A stretch of DNA of 64,000 nt from Candidatus Sodalis pierantonius str. SOPE (GTDB lineage Bacteria > Pseudomonadota > Gammaproteobacteria > Enterobacterales > Enterobacteriaceae), in the NCBI RefSeq assembly GCF_000517405.1, contig NZ_CP006568.1:3596001-3660000 (forward strand), in the 5' to 3' direction. Positions within the stretch are counted from its first letter, which is position 1, and every line of letters starts with the position of its first letter. The position numbers were made by a program, and so were the translations under genes. Shown here in pieces: positions 45,766-55,411 of this stretch. The notes beneath the pieces were generated by a model. It saw only the letters and a program-made list of their open reading frames with translations, ran no database searches and was not told the DNA's origin.

Positions 45766-46797
45766 ATGATCACACTTTCTCACATCACCAAGCACTTCAC
45801 GCTGGGCACGCGGACGATTACCGCGCTATCAGATGTTAGCCTTCACGTGCCCGCTGGGCAAATTTACGGCGTCATCGGGGCGTCTGGCGCGGGGAAAAGC
45901 ACCTTGATACGCTGCGTCAATCTGCTGGAACGGCCTACATCCGGTTCGGTGGTGGTCAACGGTACCGATCTGACGAATCTGCCCGAGCGGAAGTTGATCG
46001 ATGCCCGTCGTCAGATAGGCATGATCTTCCAGCATTTTAATTTACTTTCCTCACGCACGGTGGCCGGCAATGTCGCGCTGCCGCTGGAATTGGATAAGCG
46101 GCCTAAAAGCGCTATCACCCAGCGGGTCGCCGAGTTGCTGGCGCTGGTAGGGCTGGAGGATAAAGCGGATAACTATCCGGCGAATCTTTCGGGCGGGCAG
46201 AAACAGCGTGTCGCCATCGCCCGCGCGCTGGCCAGCAATCCTAAAGTGCTGCTGTGCGATGAAGCCACCAGCGCGCTGGATCCCGCCACGACCCAGTCAA
46301 TCTTAGCGTTGTTGAAAGATATCAATCAGCGCCTAGGACTGACCATACTGTTGATTACCCATGAAATGGATGTTGTGAAACGCATTTGCGATCAGGTTGC
46401 GGTCATCAGCCAAGGGGAACTCATTGAGCAGGATTCAGTAAGCGAAATGTTTTCCCATCCGAAAACGCCGCTGGCCCAGGCTTTCATCCGTTCCACGCTG
46501 CATTTGGATATTCCGCAGGATTATCAGCAGCGCATGCATACCGAACGTGCGCCCGGCCGCATTCCCATATTACAGTTGGAATTTACCGGTCAGTCGGTGG
46601 ATGCGCCGCTGTTGTCAGAAACCGCGCGCCGTTTCAACGTCAACAATAACATTATCAGCGCCCAGATGGATTACGCCGGCGGCGTTAAATTCGGCATCAT
46701 GTTGACGGAAATGGACGGGGATGAAGCGGACGCTGCCGCCGCCATCGCTTATTTGCAGCAGCATCAGGTCAATGTAGAGGTACTGGGTTATGTCTGA
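45766..46797 (+). CDS. metN: Methionine ABC importer ATPase MetN
   Basis: The 343 residues match E. coli: Walker A GASGAGKST, Q-loop MIFQHFNLLS, signature LSGGQKQRVAIARAL, Walker B VLLCDEATSALD and the switch His in ITHEMDVV. The C-terminal ACT-like C2 domain (residues about 265-343), which binds methionine and gives feedback inhibition, is present. ATG 45766 is the E. coli start; an upstream in-frame start at 45703 would overlap the MetJ-controlled leader and is rejected. It overlaps metI by 8 bp. Confidence 0.96.
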   Translation: MITLSHITKHFTLGTRTITALSDVSLHVPAGQIYGVIGASGAGKSTLIRCVNLLERPTSGSVVVNGTDLTNLPERKLIDARRQIGMIFQHFNLLSSRTVAGNVALPLELDKRPKSAITQRVAELLALVGLEDKADNYPANLSGGQKQRVAIARALASNPKVLLCDEATSALDPATTQSILALLKDINQRLGLTILLITHEMDVVKRICDQVAVISQGELIEQDSVSEMFSHPKTPLAQAFIRSTLHLDIPQDYQQRMHTERAPGRIPILQLEFTGQSVDAPLLSETARRFNVNNNIISAQMDYAGGVKFGIMLTEMDGDEADAAAAIAYLQQHQVNVEVLGYV

Positions 46798-47443
46798 TGG
46801 AATGATCGCCCTATTGGCCCGTGGAGTTTGGGAAACCCTGACGATGACATTCGTCTCGGGATTTTTCGGTTTTGTCATCGGTCTACCCATCGGTGTATTG
46901 CTTTACGTTAGCCGTCCCGGTCAGATTGTCGACAATGCCAAACTGTACCGAATGGCATCGGCGTTAGTAAACATATTCCGTTCCGTTCCTTTTATTATTC
47001 TGCTGGTTTGGATGATTCCGTTTACCCGTATCATCGTCGGGACTTCCATCGGCCTTAAGGCCGCCATTGTGCCGCTAACGATAGGCGCCGCCCCCTTTAT
47101 TGCCCGAATGGTCGAAAACGCCCTGTTGGAAATTCCCTCTGGCCTGGTAGAAGCCTCTCGCGCCATGGGCGCCACACCGCTGCAGATTATCCGCAAGGTG
47201 CTGCTGCCGGAAGCGCTGCCGGGTCTCATTAACGCCGCGACCATTACGCTCATTACCCTGGTGGGGTATTCCGCCATGGGCGGTACCGTGGGCGCCGGCG
47301 GCCTGGGACAAATCGGCATTCAATACGGCTATATCGGTTACAACGCCACCGTGATGAATACCGTATTAGTATTGTTGGTGGTTCTGGTCTATTTAATACA
47401 ATTTTGCGGTGATCGGCTCGTCAGAGCGGTTACCCATAAATAA
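46790..47443 (+). CDS. metI: Methionine ABC importer permease MetI
   Basis: The 217-residue inner-membrane permease, normal length, has five predicted helices and the EAA coupling loop LVEASRAMGATPLQIIRKV, then PEALPGL. The start overlaps the metN stop, giving translational coupling. It imports D- and L-methionine with MetN and MetQ. Intact. Confidence 0.96.
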   Translation: MSDGMIALLARGVWETLTMTFVSGFFGFVIGLPIGVLLYVSRPGQIVDNAKLYRMASALVNIFRSVPFIILLVWMIPFTRIIVGTSIGLKAAIVPLTIGAAPFIARMVENALLEIPSGLVEASRAMGATPLQIIRKVLLPEALPGLINAATITLITLVGYSAMGGTVGAGGLGQIGIQYGYIGYNATVMNTVLVLLVVLVYLIQFCGDRLVRAVTHK

Positions 47444-47507
47444 CGCGACCGTCCCTGCGTCGACATTATGGCGTAAGGACACTACATCTCACTGTGAGGA
47501 AAGGGAT

Positions 47508-48323
47508 ATGTCTTTCAATATTAAAACTCTGGCAAAGGTGGCGGCACTGGTTAGCGCGGTGGCGCTGGCCGGCTGCGGACAGGATGAAAAAGATCCGAAT
47601 CACATCAAAGTAGGCGTGATCAATGGCGCGGAACAGCAGGTAGCGGAAACGGCGCAAAAAGTGGCCAAAGAGAAATACGGCCTGGACGTGGAGCTGGTGA
47701 CCTTTAATGATTACGTATTGCCGAACGAAGCGCTCAGCAAGGGCGATATCGATGTTAACGCGTTCCAGCACAAACCGTATCTGGATCAGCAAATAAAAGA
47801 TCGCGGCTATAAGCTCGCGGCCGTAGGGAATACCTTTGTGTATCCCATCGCCGGCTATTCCAAGCAAATCAAATCGCTGGACGAGCTGAAGCCCGGCGCA
47901 CAAATCGCGCTACCCAACGATCCGACCAACCTGGGCCGTTCGCTGCTGCTGTTGCAAAAAATTGGGCTGATCGGTTTGAAACCGGGCGTGGGGCTGATGC
48001 CGACCGTTCTGGATGTGACCGATAATCCGAAGAACCTGAAGCTGGCGGAACTTGAAGCCCCGCAGTTGCCACGATCGCTTGACGATCAGCAGATCGCCCT
48101 GGCGGTTATCAATACCACTTACGCCAGCCAGATTGGCCTGACGCCGACCAAAGACGGTCTGTTTGTCGAGGATAAGGACTCGCCTTATGTCAACCTGATC
48201 GTGGCGCGCGAAGACAATAAAAACACCGAAAACGTGAAGAAATTCGTTCAGGCCTATCAGTCCGATGAAGTGAACGATGCCGCCAACAAAATCTTTAACG
48301 GTGGCGCAGTCAAAGGCTGGTAA
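47508..48323 (+). CDS. metQ: Methionine-binding lipoprotein MetQ
   Basis: This periplasmic substrate-binding lipoprotein has a signal with lipobox LAGC (Cys23), then the NlpA/MetQ fold (KVGVINGAEQQVAETAQK, DYVLPNEALSKGDIDVNAFQHKPYL, NTFVYPIAGYSKQ). About 271 residues. ATG 47508 with GAGGAAAGGG upstream. It closes the metNIQ operon, 64 bp after metI. Intact. Confidence 0.96.
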   Translation: MSFNIKTLAKVAALVSAVALAGCGQDEKDPNHIKVGVINGAEQQVAETAQKVAKEKYGLDVELVTFNDYVLPNEALSKGDIDVNAFQHKPYLDQQIKDRGYKLAAVGNTFVYPIAGYSKQIKSLDELKPGAQIALPNDPTNLGRSLLLLQKIGLIGLKPGVGLMPTVLDVTDNPKNLKLAELEAPQLPRSLDDQQIALAVINTTYASQIGLTPTKDGLFVEDKDSPYVNLIVAREDNKNTENVKKFVQAYQSDEVNDAANKIFNGGAVKGW

Positions 48324-48435
48324 TTGTTAATAACAGTTTTTCGCGGTGTTTTAATCAGACGGGTCACGGCCCGTCTTGTTATTTCTGCCGTAGATTGCTT
48401 CAATAGCAGCCGTTATAACAATAACCAGAGGAAAA

Positions 48436-48852
48436 ATGATACGCGCATTACTTGTTTCGCTGCTCCTTCTCTCGCTAACGGGATGCTCCGGGCTATACCA
48501 CGCACCTTCCGCCGTACAAAGCGGCCCCTAAAATCCGTTTAAAGACACGACCTCCGCCGTACATAAAGCCGCGCCACGCAGCGCGCCCCTGCCGGCGAAA
48601 TTGTATAAAAATCCTGAAGAGCTGGTAGGCAAGCCGTTCCGCGATCTGGGCGAGGTGTATGGCTCCACCTGCAAAGTCAGCCTGCAAGATCCGCCGCCGA
48701 GCATCAGCGCCGTACGCCGCAATATGCAGATCCGCGCCGCCGCGATGAAAGGCAACGGCGTGTTACTGCATCAGTGCCAGATCGTGAGCGCCGTCGCTGG
48801 CTGCTATCAGCAGGCCATTTGCCAGGGGACCGCGCTCAGCGTTTCGCAATGA
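48436..48852 (+). pseudogene. rcsF: Outer-membrane stress sensor RcsF, nonsense at codon 32
   Basis: RcsF is the lipoprotein that reports envelope damage to the Rcs phosphorelay. AGAGGAAAA and ATG 48436 start a lipoprotein signal (LLSLTGC). After SAVQSGP the codon TAA (48529-48531) stops translation. The same frame continues NPFKDTTSA and the whole sensor domain with its four cysteines (GSTCKVS, HQCQIV, GCYQQAICQG) to TGA at 48850-48852. A single change, for example CAA to TAA, explains it. Only a 31-residue lipopeptide can be made. Confidence 0.92.
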
Positions 48853-49687
48853 CCTCGACTTTCGGCTTCAGGCAAATAGGCGTTGTCCGCTCGCCCTATA
48901 AAGAAAAGTTCGCCGTGCCGCGCCAGCCGGGGCTGGTAGCGGATGGCGTCGGCGAGTTGCATTTGCTGCCGCCCTATAATCAAGCGGAAGCGGTACGCGG
49001 CCTGACGGAGTTCAGCCATATTTGGCTGCTGTTTGTTTTTCATCAAACGCCGGAGGGCGGCTGGCGGCTGGCGGCTGGCGGCTGGCGGCTGGCGGCTGGC
49101 GGCTGGCGGCTGGCGGCTGGCGGCCCACGGTCAGACCCCCGCGGCTTGGCGGCAATAGCCGGATGGGGGTGTTCGCCACCCGCTCGCCTTTTCGCCCCAA
49201 TCCCATCGGCATGTCGCTGGTGGCACTGGAGGGCATTACGCGGCACGGCGCCGACGTCATTTTACGTCTTGGCAGTCTGGATTTAGTGGATGGGACGCCG
49301 GTGGTGGATATTAAACCCTATCTTCCCTATGCCGAAAGCCTGCCCGACGCCCGCGCGGGCTTTGCGCAAGCCGCCCCCGCCGATACCCTACAGGTCATTT
49401 TCTCCCCCCCGGCGGAGCGGCAGCTGCGCGCGCAGGCTCACGTCTGGCCCCGATTGCGGGAATTTATCGGCGATGTTCTGGCGCAGGATTCCCGTCCCGT
49501 CTATCACCGTCGGGGAATGCCGGCGCGGGAGTATGCCGCGGCGCTGCTGGATTTTAATGTCCGCTGGCGCGTGAGCGAGACGACTGCCGAGGTTATCGCC
49601 ATCGATACGTTACCGGGCGGCGACACTGACGCCGCCGGCCCGATCACCGAGCCCGAATCCAGCAGCGCAGGCGGGATAACGAGTTAA
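48849..49687 (+). pseudogene. trmO: tRNA methyltransferase TrmO (TsaA), disrupted by 7-bp repeat expansion
   Basis: TrmO N6-methylates t6A37 in certain tRNAs. ATG 48849 overlaps the rcsF stop. The N-terminus FGFRQIGVVRSPYKEKFAVP and on to FVFHQTPEGGWR is normal. There the expected single GGCTGGC is replaced by nine tandem copies (49059-49121), adding 56 bp and shifting the frame. The continuation TVRPPRLGGNSRMGVFATRS, FRPNPIGMSLVALEG and the C-terminal domain DFNVRWRVS are intact in frame +2. A change to 7 or 10 copies would restore one open frame with an inserted (WRLAAGG) peptide repeat. Confidence 0.92.
49059..49121 (+). repeat. Heptanucleotide tandem repeat (GGCTGGC)9
   Basis: Nine uninterrupted copies of GGCTGGC lie within trmO. 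Homologs have a single copy of this sequence, coding GGWR. Units are identical, so expansion is recent. Confidence 0.97.
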
Positions 49688-49803
49688 ATTTCCCGCCGGT
49701 CCTTTTGGCCGTCGGCGGGCGCTGGTAGACTATATCACTTTCATTTTTTTGCTGCCTGCCGGCAGCCTACGGCACTCAGCCGCTTTTGTGGAACCTAACT
49801 AAC

Positions 49804-51528
49804 ATGCGTACTAGCCAATATCTGCTCTCCACCCTCAAGGAAGTCCCCGCCGATGCGGAAATGGTCAGCCATCAGCTGATGCGGCGCGCCGGGATGATTC
49901 GTAAGCTGGCGTCCGGCCTGTATAGCTGGCTGCCCACCGGTTTGCGCGTGCTGCGTAAAGTGGAAAATATCGTGCGCGAAGAGATGAACAACGCCGGCGC
50001 GATTGAAGTGGCCATGCCGGTAGTGCAGCCGGCAGATCTGTGGCAGGAAAGCGGACGTTGGGTCCAGTACGGCCCGGAACTGCTGCGGTTTACCGATCGC
50101 GGCGCGCGGCCGTTTGTCCTGGGCCCCACGCATGAAGAGGTGATAACCGACCTTATTCGCAATGAGGTCAGCTCCTATAAGCAGTTGCCGTTGAATTTTT
50201 ATCAGATCCAGACCAAATTCCGCGACGAAGTGCGCCCGCGTTTCGGCGTCATGCGTTCGCGGGAGTTTGTGATGAAAGACGCCTACTCCTTCCACACCAG
50301 CCAGGCGTCGCTGCAGGCGACTTATGACACTATGTATCAGGCCTATAGCGCTATTTTCACTCGTATGGGGCTGGAATTCCGCGCGGTGCAGGCGGATACC
50401 GGCTCCATCGGCGGCAGCGCGTCCCACGAGTTTCAGGTGCTGGCCGACAGCGGTGAGGACGATATCGTCTTCTCGACCGCGTCAGACTACGCCGCCAATA
50501 TCGAACTGGCAGAGGCGGTCGCCCCGGCCGCCACCCGCGTCGCGCCCAGCGAAGAGATGCGGCTGGTGGACACCCCCGACGCTCGCACCATCGCCGAATT
50601 GATGGCGCAATTTTCGCTGCCGGTGGAAAAAACCGTCAAGACGCTGCTGGTCCGCGCCCGCGAAGACGCCGGTCATCCGCTGGTGGCGCTGATGGTCCGC
50701 GGCGATCATCAGCTCAACGACGTCAAAGCCGAAAAATTGCCGCAGGTCGCCGCCCCGTTGACGTTCGCCAGCGAAGAGGAAATCCGTCTGGCGGTCGGCG
50801 CGGGTCCTGGCTCGCTTGGGCCGGTGAACCTGCCGCTGCCGCTGGTCATCGACCGTAGCGTGGCGGTGATGAGCGACTTCGCCGTCGGCGCCAACGCCGA
50901 GGGGAAACACTTCTTCGGCATCAACTGGGAACGGGATTTGCCGCTGCCTCAGGTAGCCGACCTGCGCAAGGTTGTTGACGGCGATATCAGCCCGGACGGT
51001 AACGGTACACTGCAAATCAAGCGCGGGATCGAAGTGGGCCATATTTTCCAGTTGGGCACCAAATATTCAGAAGCGATGAAAGCCACCGTGCAGGGTGAAG
51101 ACGGCCGTAACCAAACGCTGATCATGGGCTGCTACGGCATCGGCATCACCCGCGTGGTGGCGGCTGCTATCGAGCAAAACCACGACGAGCGTGGCATTTT
51201 GTGGCCGGAAGCCCTGGCGCCGTTCAATGTCGCCATTTTGCCCATGAATATGCATAAATCCTTCCGGGTGAAAGAGGTGGCGGAAGATCTTTACCGGCAG
51301 TTGCAGGCGCGCGGTATCGACGTTCTGCTCGGCGATCGCAAAGAGCGTCCGGGCGTGATGTTTGCCGATATGGAGCTTATCGGTGTACCGCACCAGTTGG
51401 TCATAGGCGATCGCAATCTGGATGCGGATGAAATCGAGTATAAAAACCGCCGCAGTGGTGAGAAGCAGATGATCAAACTCAGCGCGATTGTTGATTTTCT
51501 CGTCGGTGAAATCACCGCCGCGAAATAA
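49804..51528 (+). CDS. proS: Prolyl-tRNA synthetase
   Basis: The bacterial-type class II synthetase has 574 residues. It includes motif 1 region LASGLYSWLPTGLRVLRKV, motif 2 (RDEVRPRFGVMRSREFVMKD), the editing INS domain (about 220-410), motif 3 (GCYGIGITRVVAAAIEQ) and the anticodon-binding domain. ATG 49804 (MRTSQYLLSTLKEVPADAE) is the E. coli start. Intact; a strong hairpin follows. Confidence 0.97.
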   Translation: MRTSQYLLSTLKEVPADAEMVSHQLMRRAGMIRKLASGLYSWLPTGLRVLRKVENIVREEMNNAGAIEVAMPVVQPADLWQESGRWVQYGPELLRFTDRGARPFVLGPTHEEVITDLIRNEVSSYKQLPLNFYQIQTKFRDEVRPRFGVMRSREFVMKDAYSFHTSQASLQATYDTMYQAYSAIFTRMGLEFRAVQADTGSIGGSASHEFQVLADSGEDDIVFSTASDYAANIELAEAVAPAATRVAPSEEMRLVDTPDARTIAELMAQFSLPVEKTVKTLLVRAREDAGHPLVALMVRGDHQLNDVKAEKLPQVAAPLTFASEEEIRLAVGAGPGSLGPVNLPLPLVIDRSVAVMSDFAVGANAEGKHFFGINWERDLPLPQVADLRKVVDGDISPDGNGTLQIKRGIEVGHIFQLGTKYSEAMKATVQGEDGRNQTLIMGCYGIGITRVVAAAIEQNHDERGILWPEALAPFNVAILPMNMHKSFRVKEVAEDLYRQLQARGIDVLLGDRKERPGVMFADMELIGVPHQLVIGDRNLDADEIEYKNRRSGEKQMIKLSAIVDFLVGEITAAK

Positions 51529-51554
51529 AACGAGACACTACTCGCCTCACTCAT

Positions 51555-51580
51555 GCGCCGTCCACGGTCGTGGACGGCGC
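51555..51580 (+). terminator. Hairpin after proS
   Basis: GCGCCGTCCACG and CGTGGACGGCGC form a 12-bp perfect stem with a 2-base loop, 26 bp after the stop. There is no T-run, and the IS21 element begins 8 bp later, so the tail may have been replaced by the insertion. Confidence 0.6.
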
Positions 51581-51726
51581 GTGCTGGTTCCGATCACATC
51601 CGATCACTAATTCTGATTTCATCCGATCACTGATTCCGGTCACCCGATCAGCGATTCCGATTCTGTCCGATCGCTCATCTTCTGTTCCGCCATACTCTGG
51701 AGACTTTTAGCTTCCGGGGGCATGGC

Positions 51727-53271
51727 ATGGCACGTAAAAAGAAGAAAGCGAGAACGGAAATGTGCACCTATATTAATGTTTTACGTATGAAATTCGAGCA
51801 GCGTCGCTCGAATCGCACTATCGTAGCAGCGCTCGGCATAGGCTGTACTACCGTGCACGATATCTTCGGCCGATTCACGGTAGCTAACCTGGTCTGGCCA
51901 TTGCCGGCGGAACTGTCCCCCGTCGACCTCGACCGCCTGCTCTATCCCGGCAAATCCGGAAAAGTTATCAATACCTTACCCAGCTGGCTTGATATCGAGT
52001 TAAGCCGCAAGGGCATGACCAAGCAGCTGCTCTGGATGGAATATCAGTCCGCCGTGGGCGGTGATGCCCTCGGTTACTCACAGTTTTGTGCACTGTTCCG
52101 TGACTGGAAAAAGAAGCAGCGGCGTTCCATGCGCATGGAGCACAAGGCTGGCGAAAAGCTCTTCATCGACTTCTGTGGCCCCACCGTACCTATCGTCAAC
52201 CCTGCGACCGGTAGCGTACGCCAGGTCGCTATCTTCGTCGCTGCCATGGGCGTGTCAGGCTATGCGTATATCGAAGCCTGCGAAGGCCAGGACATGGCAT
52301 CGTGGCTCAACGCCAATAGCCGCTGCCTGCACTTCATGGGTGGGGTTCCGGAGCTGATGATACCTGATAATCTGCGCAGCGCTGTCAGCACCCCTGACCG
52401 CTATGAGCCGGTCATAAACCAGAGCTACCAGGCGCTGGCAAATCACTATGAGACAGTGGTGCTACCGGCGCGCCCGAGAAAACCGCAAGACAAGGCGAAG
52501 GCAGAATCAACTGTGCAGCTGGTAGAACGCTGGGTTTTGGCCCGGTTGCGTAAACGTAGGTTCTACTCGCTGGCCGAACTCAACCAGGTGATACGAGAAC
52601 TCAATCATGAGTTGAATCTGCGCCCGATGCGTCATTACGACGGACAAAGTCGCCTTGAACGCTTCGAGCAGCTGGACAAACCGGCTCTTGGGCCTCTACC
52701 GCCCACACAATGGGAATACAGTGAGTATCTCGTTGCCCGAGTGGGACCTGATTACCACATAGACTACGGCAAAAACTGGTATTCGGTGCCGCATCCGCTG
52801 GTTGGCGAGCGCGTTGACGTCATCGCCACCCAACGGCTGGTGCAAATCCACCATAAGGGCGTCTGCGTGGCTACGCACCCTCGCAGCGATAACGCCTATA
52901 GGCACACGACTCAGGCGGCGCACATGCCGGCTAACCATAAGGGGCAGAGTCAGTGGACGCCGGAAAGGCTGTGCAGTTGGGCGCTGTCGGTAGGTGTGTG
53001 CACACTGAAAGTGGTCGAGTCCATCCAAAAGAGCAAAGCCCATCCGGAGCAGGCTTACCGCTCCGTGCTGGGGCTACTCAATCTGCAACGGCGCTATGAG
53101 ACGACGCGACTGGAGAAGGCCTGCGCGCTGGCGTTGGAGAAAGGGTGCATTAACCGCTCTTTCATAGCCAACGTATTGAAACACGGTCGTGAAAGTGAGG
53201 TCACCCAGGACGGAGCCGGCGTATCAATGCTGGTTCACGAAAACCTCCGAGGTCCGGACAGTTATCACTAA
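51727..53271 (+). CDS. istA: IS21 transposase IstA
   Basis: The 514-residue protein has an N-terminal helix-turn-helix (RSNRTIVAALGIGCTTVHDI), a DDE integrase core with aspartates in EKLFIDFCG and ELMIPDNLRSAV and the glutamate in KAKAESTVQLVERW, and a C-terminal beta-barrel. The stop of istA and start of istB are 11 bp apart with AGGAG between. Intact. Confidence 0.93.
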   Translation: MARKKKKARTEMCTYINVLRMKFEQRRSNRTIVAALGIGCTTVHDIFGRFTVANLVWPLPAELSPVDLDRLLYPGKSGKVINTLPSWLDIELSRKGMTKQLLWMEYQSAVGGDALGYSQFCALFRDWKKKQRRSMRMEHKAGEKLFIDFCGPTVPIVNPATGSVRQVAIFVAAMGVSGYAYIEACEGQDMASWLNANSRCLHFMGGVPELMIPDNLRSAVSTPDRYEPVINQSYQALANHYETVVLPARPRKPQDKAKAESTVQLVERWVLARLRKRRFYSLAELNQVIRELNHELNLRPMRHYDGQSRLERFEQLDKPALGPLPPTQWEYSEYLVARVGPDYHIDYGKNWYSVPHPLVGERVDVIATQRLVQIHHKGVCVATHPRSDNAYRHTTQAAHMPANHKGQSQWTPERLCSWALSVGVCTLKVVESIQKSKAHPEQAYRSVLGLLNLQRRYETTRLEKACALALEKGCINRSFIANVLKHGRESEVTQDGAGVSMLVHENLRGPDSYH

Positions 53272-53282
53272 GGAGAATAAAT

Positions 53283-54032
53283 ATGGATACACTGTTAATG
53301 GCTCTGCGAGAGCTGAAGTTGTCGGCAATGGTCCAGGCGTTGGAGACGCAACGCGAACTCCCGGGGAGTTATGGGGAGCTGGGGTTCGAGGAGCGGTTGT
53401 CGCTGATGGTAGAAGCTGGAAATTTGCATATAAAAAACAACCACATATGCCATATTCGACGGCAATCGCAAATGCGCTTGCAGGCAAAACCGGAAGATAT
53501 CCGCTATATCCCTAGCCGAGGAGTAACACCGGAACAAATGCGAGATCTGCTAGGGGGACAATATCTGAAATATCAGAAAAGCATACTCATCACGGGGCCG
53601 ACAGGTACGGGCAAAACCTGGCTCAGTTGTGCGCTTGGTGAGCAGGCATGCCGGCAGCAATATAGCGTGCGTTACTGGCGAGTGGGTCGGTTGCTGGCCC
53701 ATCTTCACCAGTGTCAGGTAGACGGGACCTATCTAAAACAGCTTAAGCAGTTAGAAAAAATAGAGTTACTGATCTTGGACGACGTGGGCCTAGAATCAAT
53801 AAGTCCGATGCAGGCAACGATGCTGTTGGAGGTGATGGAAGATCGCTACGACAAAAGCAGCAGCATCCTGATCAGTCAACTGCCGGTGAAAAAATGGTAT
53901 GGACTGATAGAAAACCCCACGACAGCTGACGCGTTACTCGATCGGTTAGTACACCCCAGCTATAGACTGGAACTTAAAGGCGAATCACTACGCAAAAAGC
54001 AAGGAGTAGCCAGCACAGGAAAAATAGACTAA
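53283..54032 (+). CDS. istB: IS21 helper ATPase IstB
   Basis: This DnaC/DnaA-like AAA+ protein supports strand transfer by IstA. The 249 residues have Walker A TGPTGTGKTW, Walker B ELLILDDVG and sensor I ILISQLPVKKWY. The start at 53283 is an ATG following AAGGAG. Intact. Confidence 0.93.
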   Translation: MDTLLMALRELKLSAMVQALETQRELPGSYGELGFEERLSLMVEAGNLHIKNNHICHIRRQSQMRLQAKPEDIRYIPSRGVTPEQMRDLLGGQYLKYQKSILITGPTGTGKTWLSCALGEQACRQQYSVRYWRVGRLLAHLHQCQVDGTYLKQLKQLEKIELLILDDVGLESISPMQATMLLEVMEDRYDKSSSILISQLPVKKWYGLIENPTTADALLDRLVHPSYRLELKGESLRKKQGVASTGKID

Positions 54033-54108
54033 ACCCGAGTCAGAAGATGAGCGAACACGTGATCGAATATCACTGGAATGGGTGATCGGAAAATATGACC
54101 CTGTACAC

Positions 54109-55411
54109 GATTCTGTGTAAATGCCTTTTCTCAGAAGTGACCGTCCAGGCGGTCACCGAACTCGATAATAAAGCGGCTCATTGCCATGCGCCAGTCCCTC
54201 AAAGGCATTGTCCATTTCTGTGAGGCCGCCTGTATCGCCAGCCACACCACCTTTTTCACTGCGTCGTCGGTCGGGAACACCTTGCGCTTTTTGATGGCAT
54301 GCCGGATCACGCTGTTTAACGACTCGATGGCGTTGGTCGTGTAGATCACCTTGCGGATGTCCGTTGGGTAGGCAAAGAACGTGGCCAGATTGGCCCAGTT
54401 TGCCTGCCAGCTTCGACTTATTTGCGGGTAGCGGATGTCCCAGGCACTGGAGAACGCTTCCAGCGCCTGCAAGCCGGCTTCTTCCGTAGGGGCCTGATAG
54501 ATAGCTTTCAGGTCGCGGGTGACGGCCTTGTAGTCCTTCCAGGAGACGAACCGCAGGCTGTTGCGCACCATATGCACGATACACAGCTGGAGCCGCGCCT
54601 CCGGATACACCGCGTTAATAGCGTCAGGGAAACCTTTCAGCTCGTCTACGCAGGCGATAAGGATATCGTTCAGGCCGCGGTTTTTCAGCTCTGTCAGCAC
54701 GTTCAGCCAGAACTTTGCGCCTTCATTTTCGGCCAGCCACATACCTAGCAACTCTTTCTGGCCTTCGATGTTGATGCCCAGCGCCAGGAACACAGATTTG
54801 TTGATGATGCGGCTGTCCTGCCGGACTTTTAGAACGATACAGTCAAGATAAACAATGGGATAGACTGCATCCAGAGGCCGGTTTTGCCATTCAACAACCT
54901 GCTCCATGACCGCATCGGTGACCTTTGAGACCAGCGCCGGCGAGACATCGGCGTCATACAGCTCCTTGAACGCGGCGGCGATCTCGCGGGTGGTCATCCC
55001 TTTGGCGTACAACGATAAAATCTGGTTATCCATCCCGGTAATCCGGGTCTGGTTCTTCTTCATCAGTTGCGGTTCAAAGGAACCGTCACGATCGCGCGGA
55101 GTACGCAGCGCCAGCGGGCCATCGCCAGTGGTAACGGTTTTTGTGGAATAGCCGTTGCGGGCGTTGGTCCCCGGTTTAGGCTGATTTTTATCGTAGCCGA
55201 GGTGATGGGTCATTTCGGCATTGAGAGCTGCTTCGACGCTGATTTTTTTCAGCAGCCGATCGAAGTGACTGAGATCTTCAGGGGTTTTGAGATTTTTGGC
55301 CAGTTCGTTAGCCAGAGCCTGCAACTGTTTTTCGTCCATAAATTAACCTGTTTTTGATGTTGGATTGAACATATCAAAATCAGGCAAATACACAAATTTC
55401 TAAACAGGCTC
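54109..55411 (-). mobile_element. IS256-family element, copy B (complete)
   Basis: About 1303 bp from GATTCTGTGTAAATGCC to the right end CAGGCTC. It lies between IS21 on the left and a left-truncated IS256 copy on the right, in the same orientation. The transposase frame is whole, so this is the only potentially active IS256 in the window. Confidence 0.92.
54131..55339 (-). CDS. IS256-family transposase (copy B)
   Basis: The 402-residue mutator-type transposase starts MDEKQLQALANELAKNLKTP. The DDE residues are in PIVYLDCIVLKV, LIACVDELKGFP and TTNAIESLNSVIRH; C/H motifs surround the second Asp. Both other copies have VDGLKGF where this one has VDELKGF, so even this open copy carries a change next to a catalytic aspartate. 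Confidence 0.93.
   Translation of the reverse strand: MDEKQLQALANELAKNLKTPEDLSHFDRLLKKISVEAALNAEMTHHLGYDKNQPKPGTNARNGYSTKTVTTGDGPLALRTPRDRDGSFEPQLMKKNQTRITGMDNQILSLYAKGMTTREIAAAFKELYDADVSPALVSKVTDAVMEQVVEWQNRPLDAVYPIVYLDCIVLKVRQDSRIINKSVFLALGINIEGQKELLGMWLAENEGAKFWLNVLTELKNRGLNDILIACVDELKGFPDAINAVYPEARLQLCIVHMVRNSLRFVSWKDYKAVTRDLKAIYQAPTEEAGLQALEAFSSAWDIRYPQISRSWQANWANLATFFAYPTDIRKVIYTTNAIESLNSVIRHAIKKRKVFPTDDAVKKVVWLAIQAASQKWTMPLRDWRMAMSRFIIEFGDRLDGHF

Larger units (their letters stand above)
51588..54107 (+). mobile_element. IS21-family element
   Basis: About 2.5 kb with istA and istB. The right end reads inward TGTACAGGGTCATATTTTCCGATCACCC; multiple CCGATCAC repeats near both ends are typical transposase-binding sites of IS21. 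The left end has TTCCGATCACATCCGATCAC but not the TGTACAGGGTCA part, so about 15 bp may be missing or the left border differs. The right end touches IS256 copy B directly. Confidence 0.9.

Noticed and set aside
49059..49121. Tandem repeats in trmO as a CRISPR array
   Set aside because: Contiguous identical 7-bp units without spacers, inside a coding sequence.
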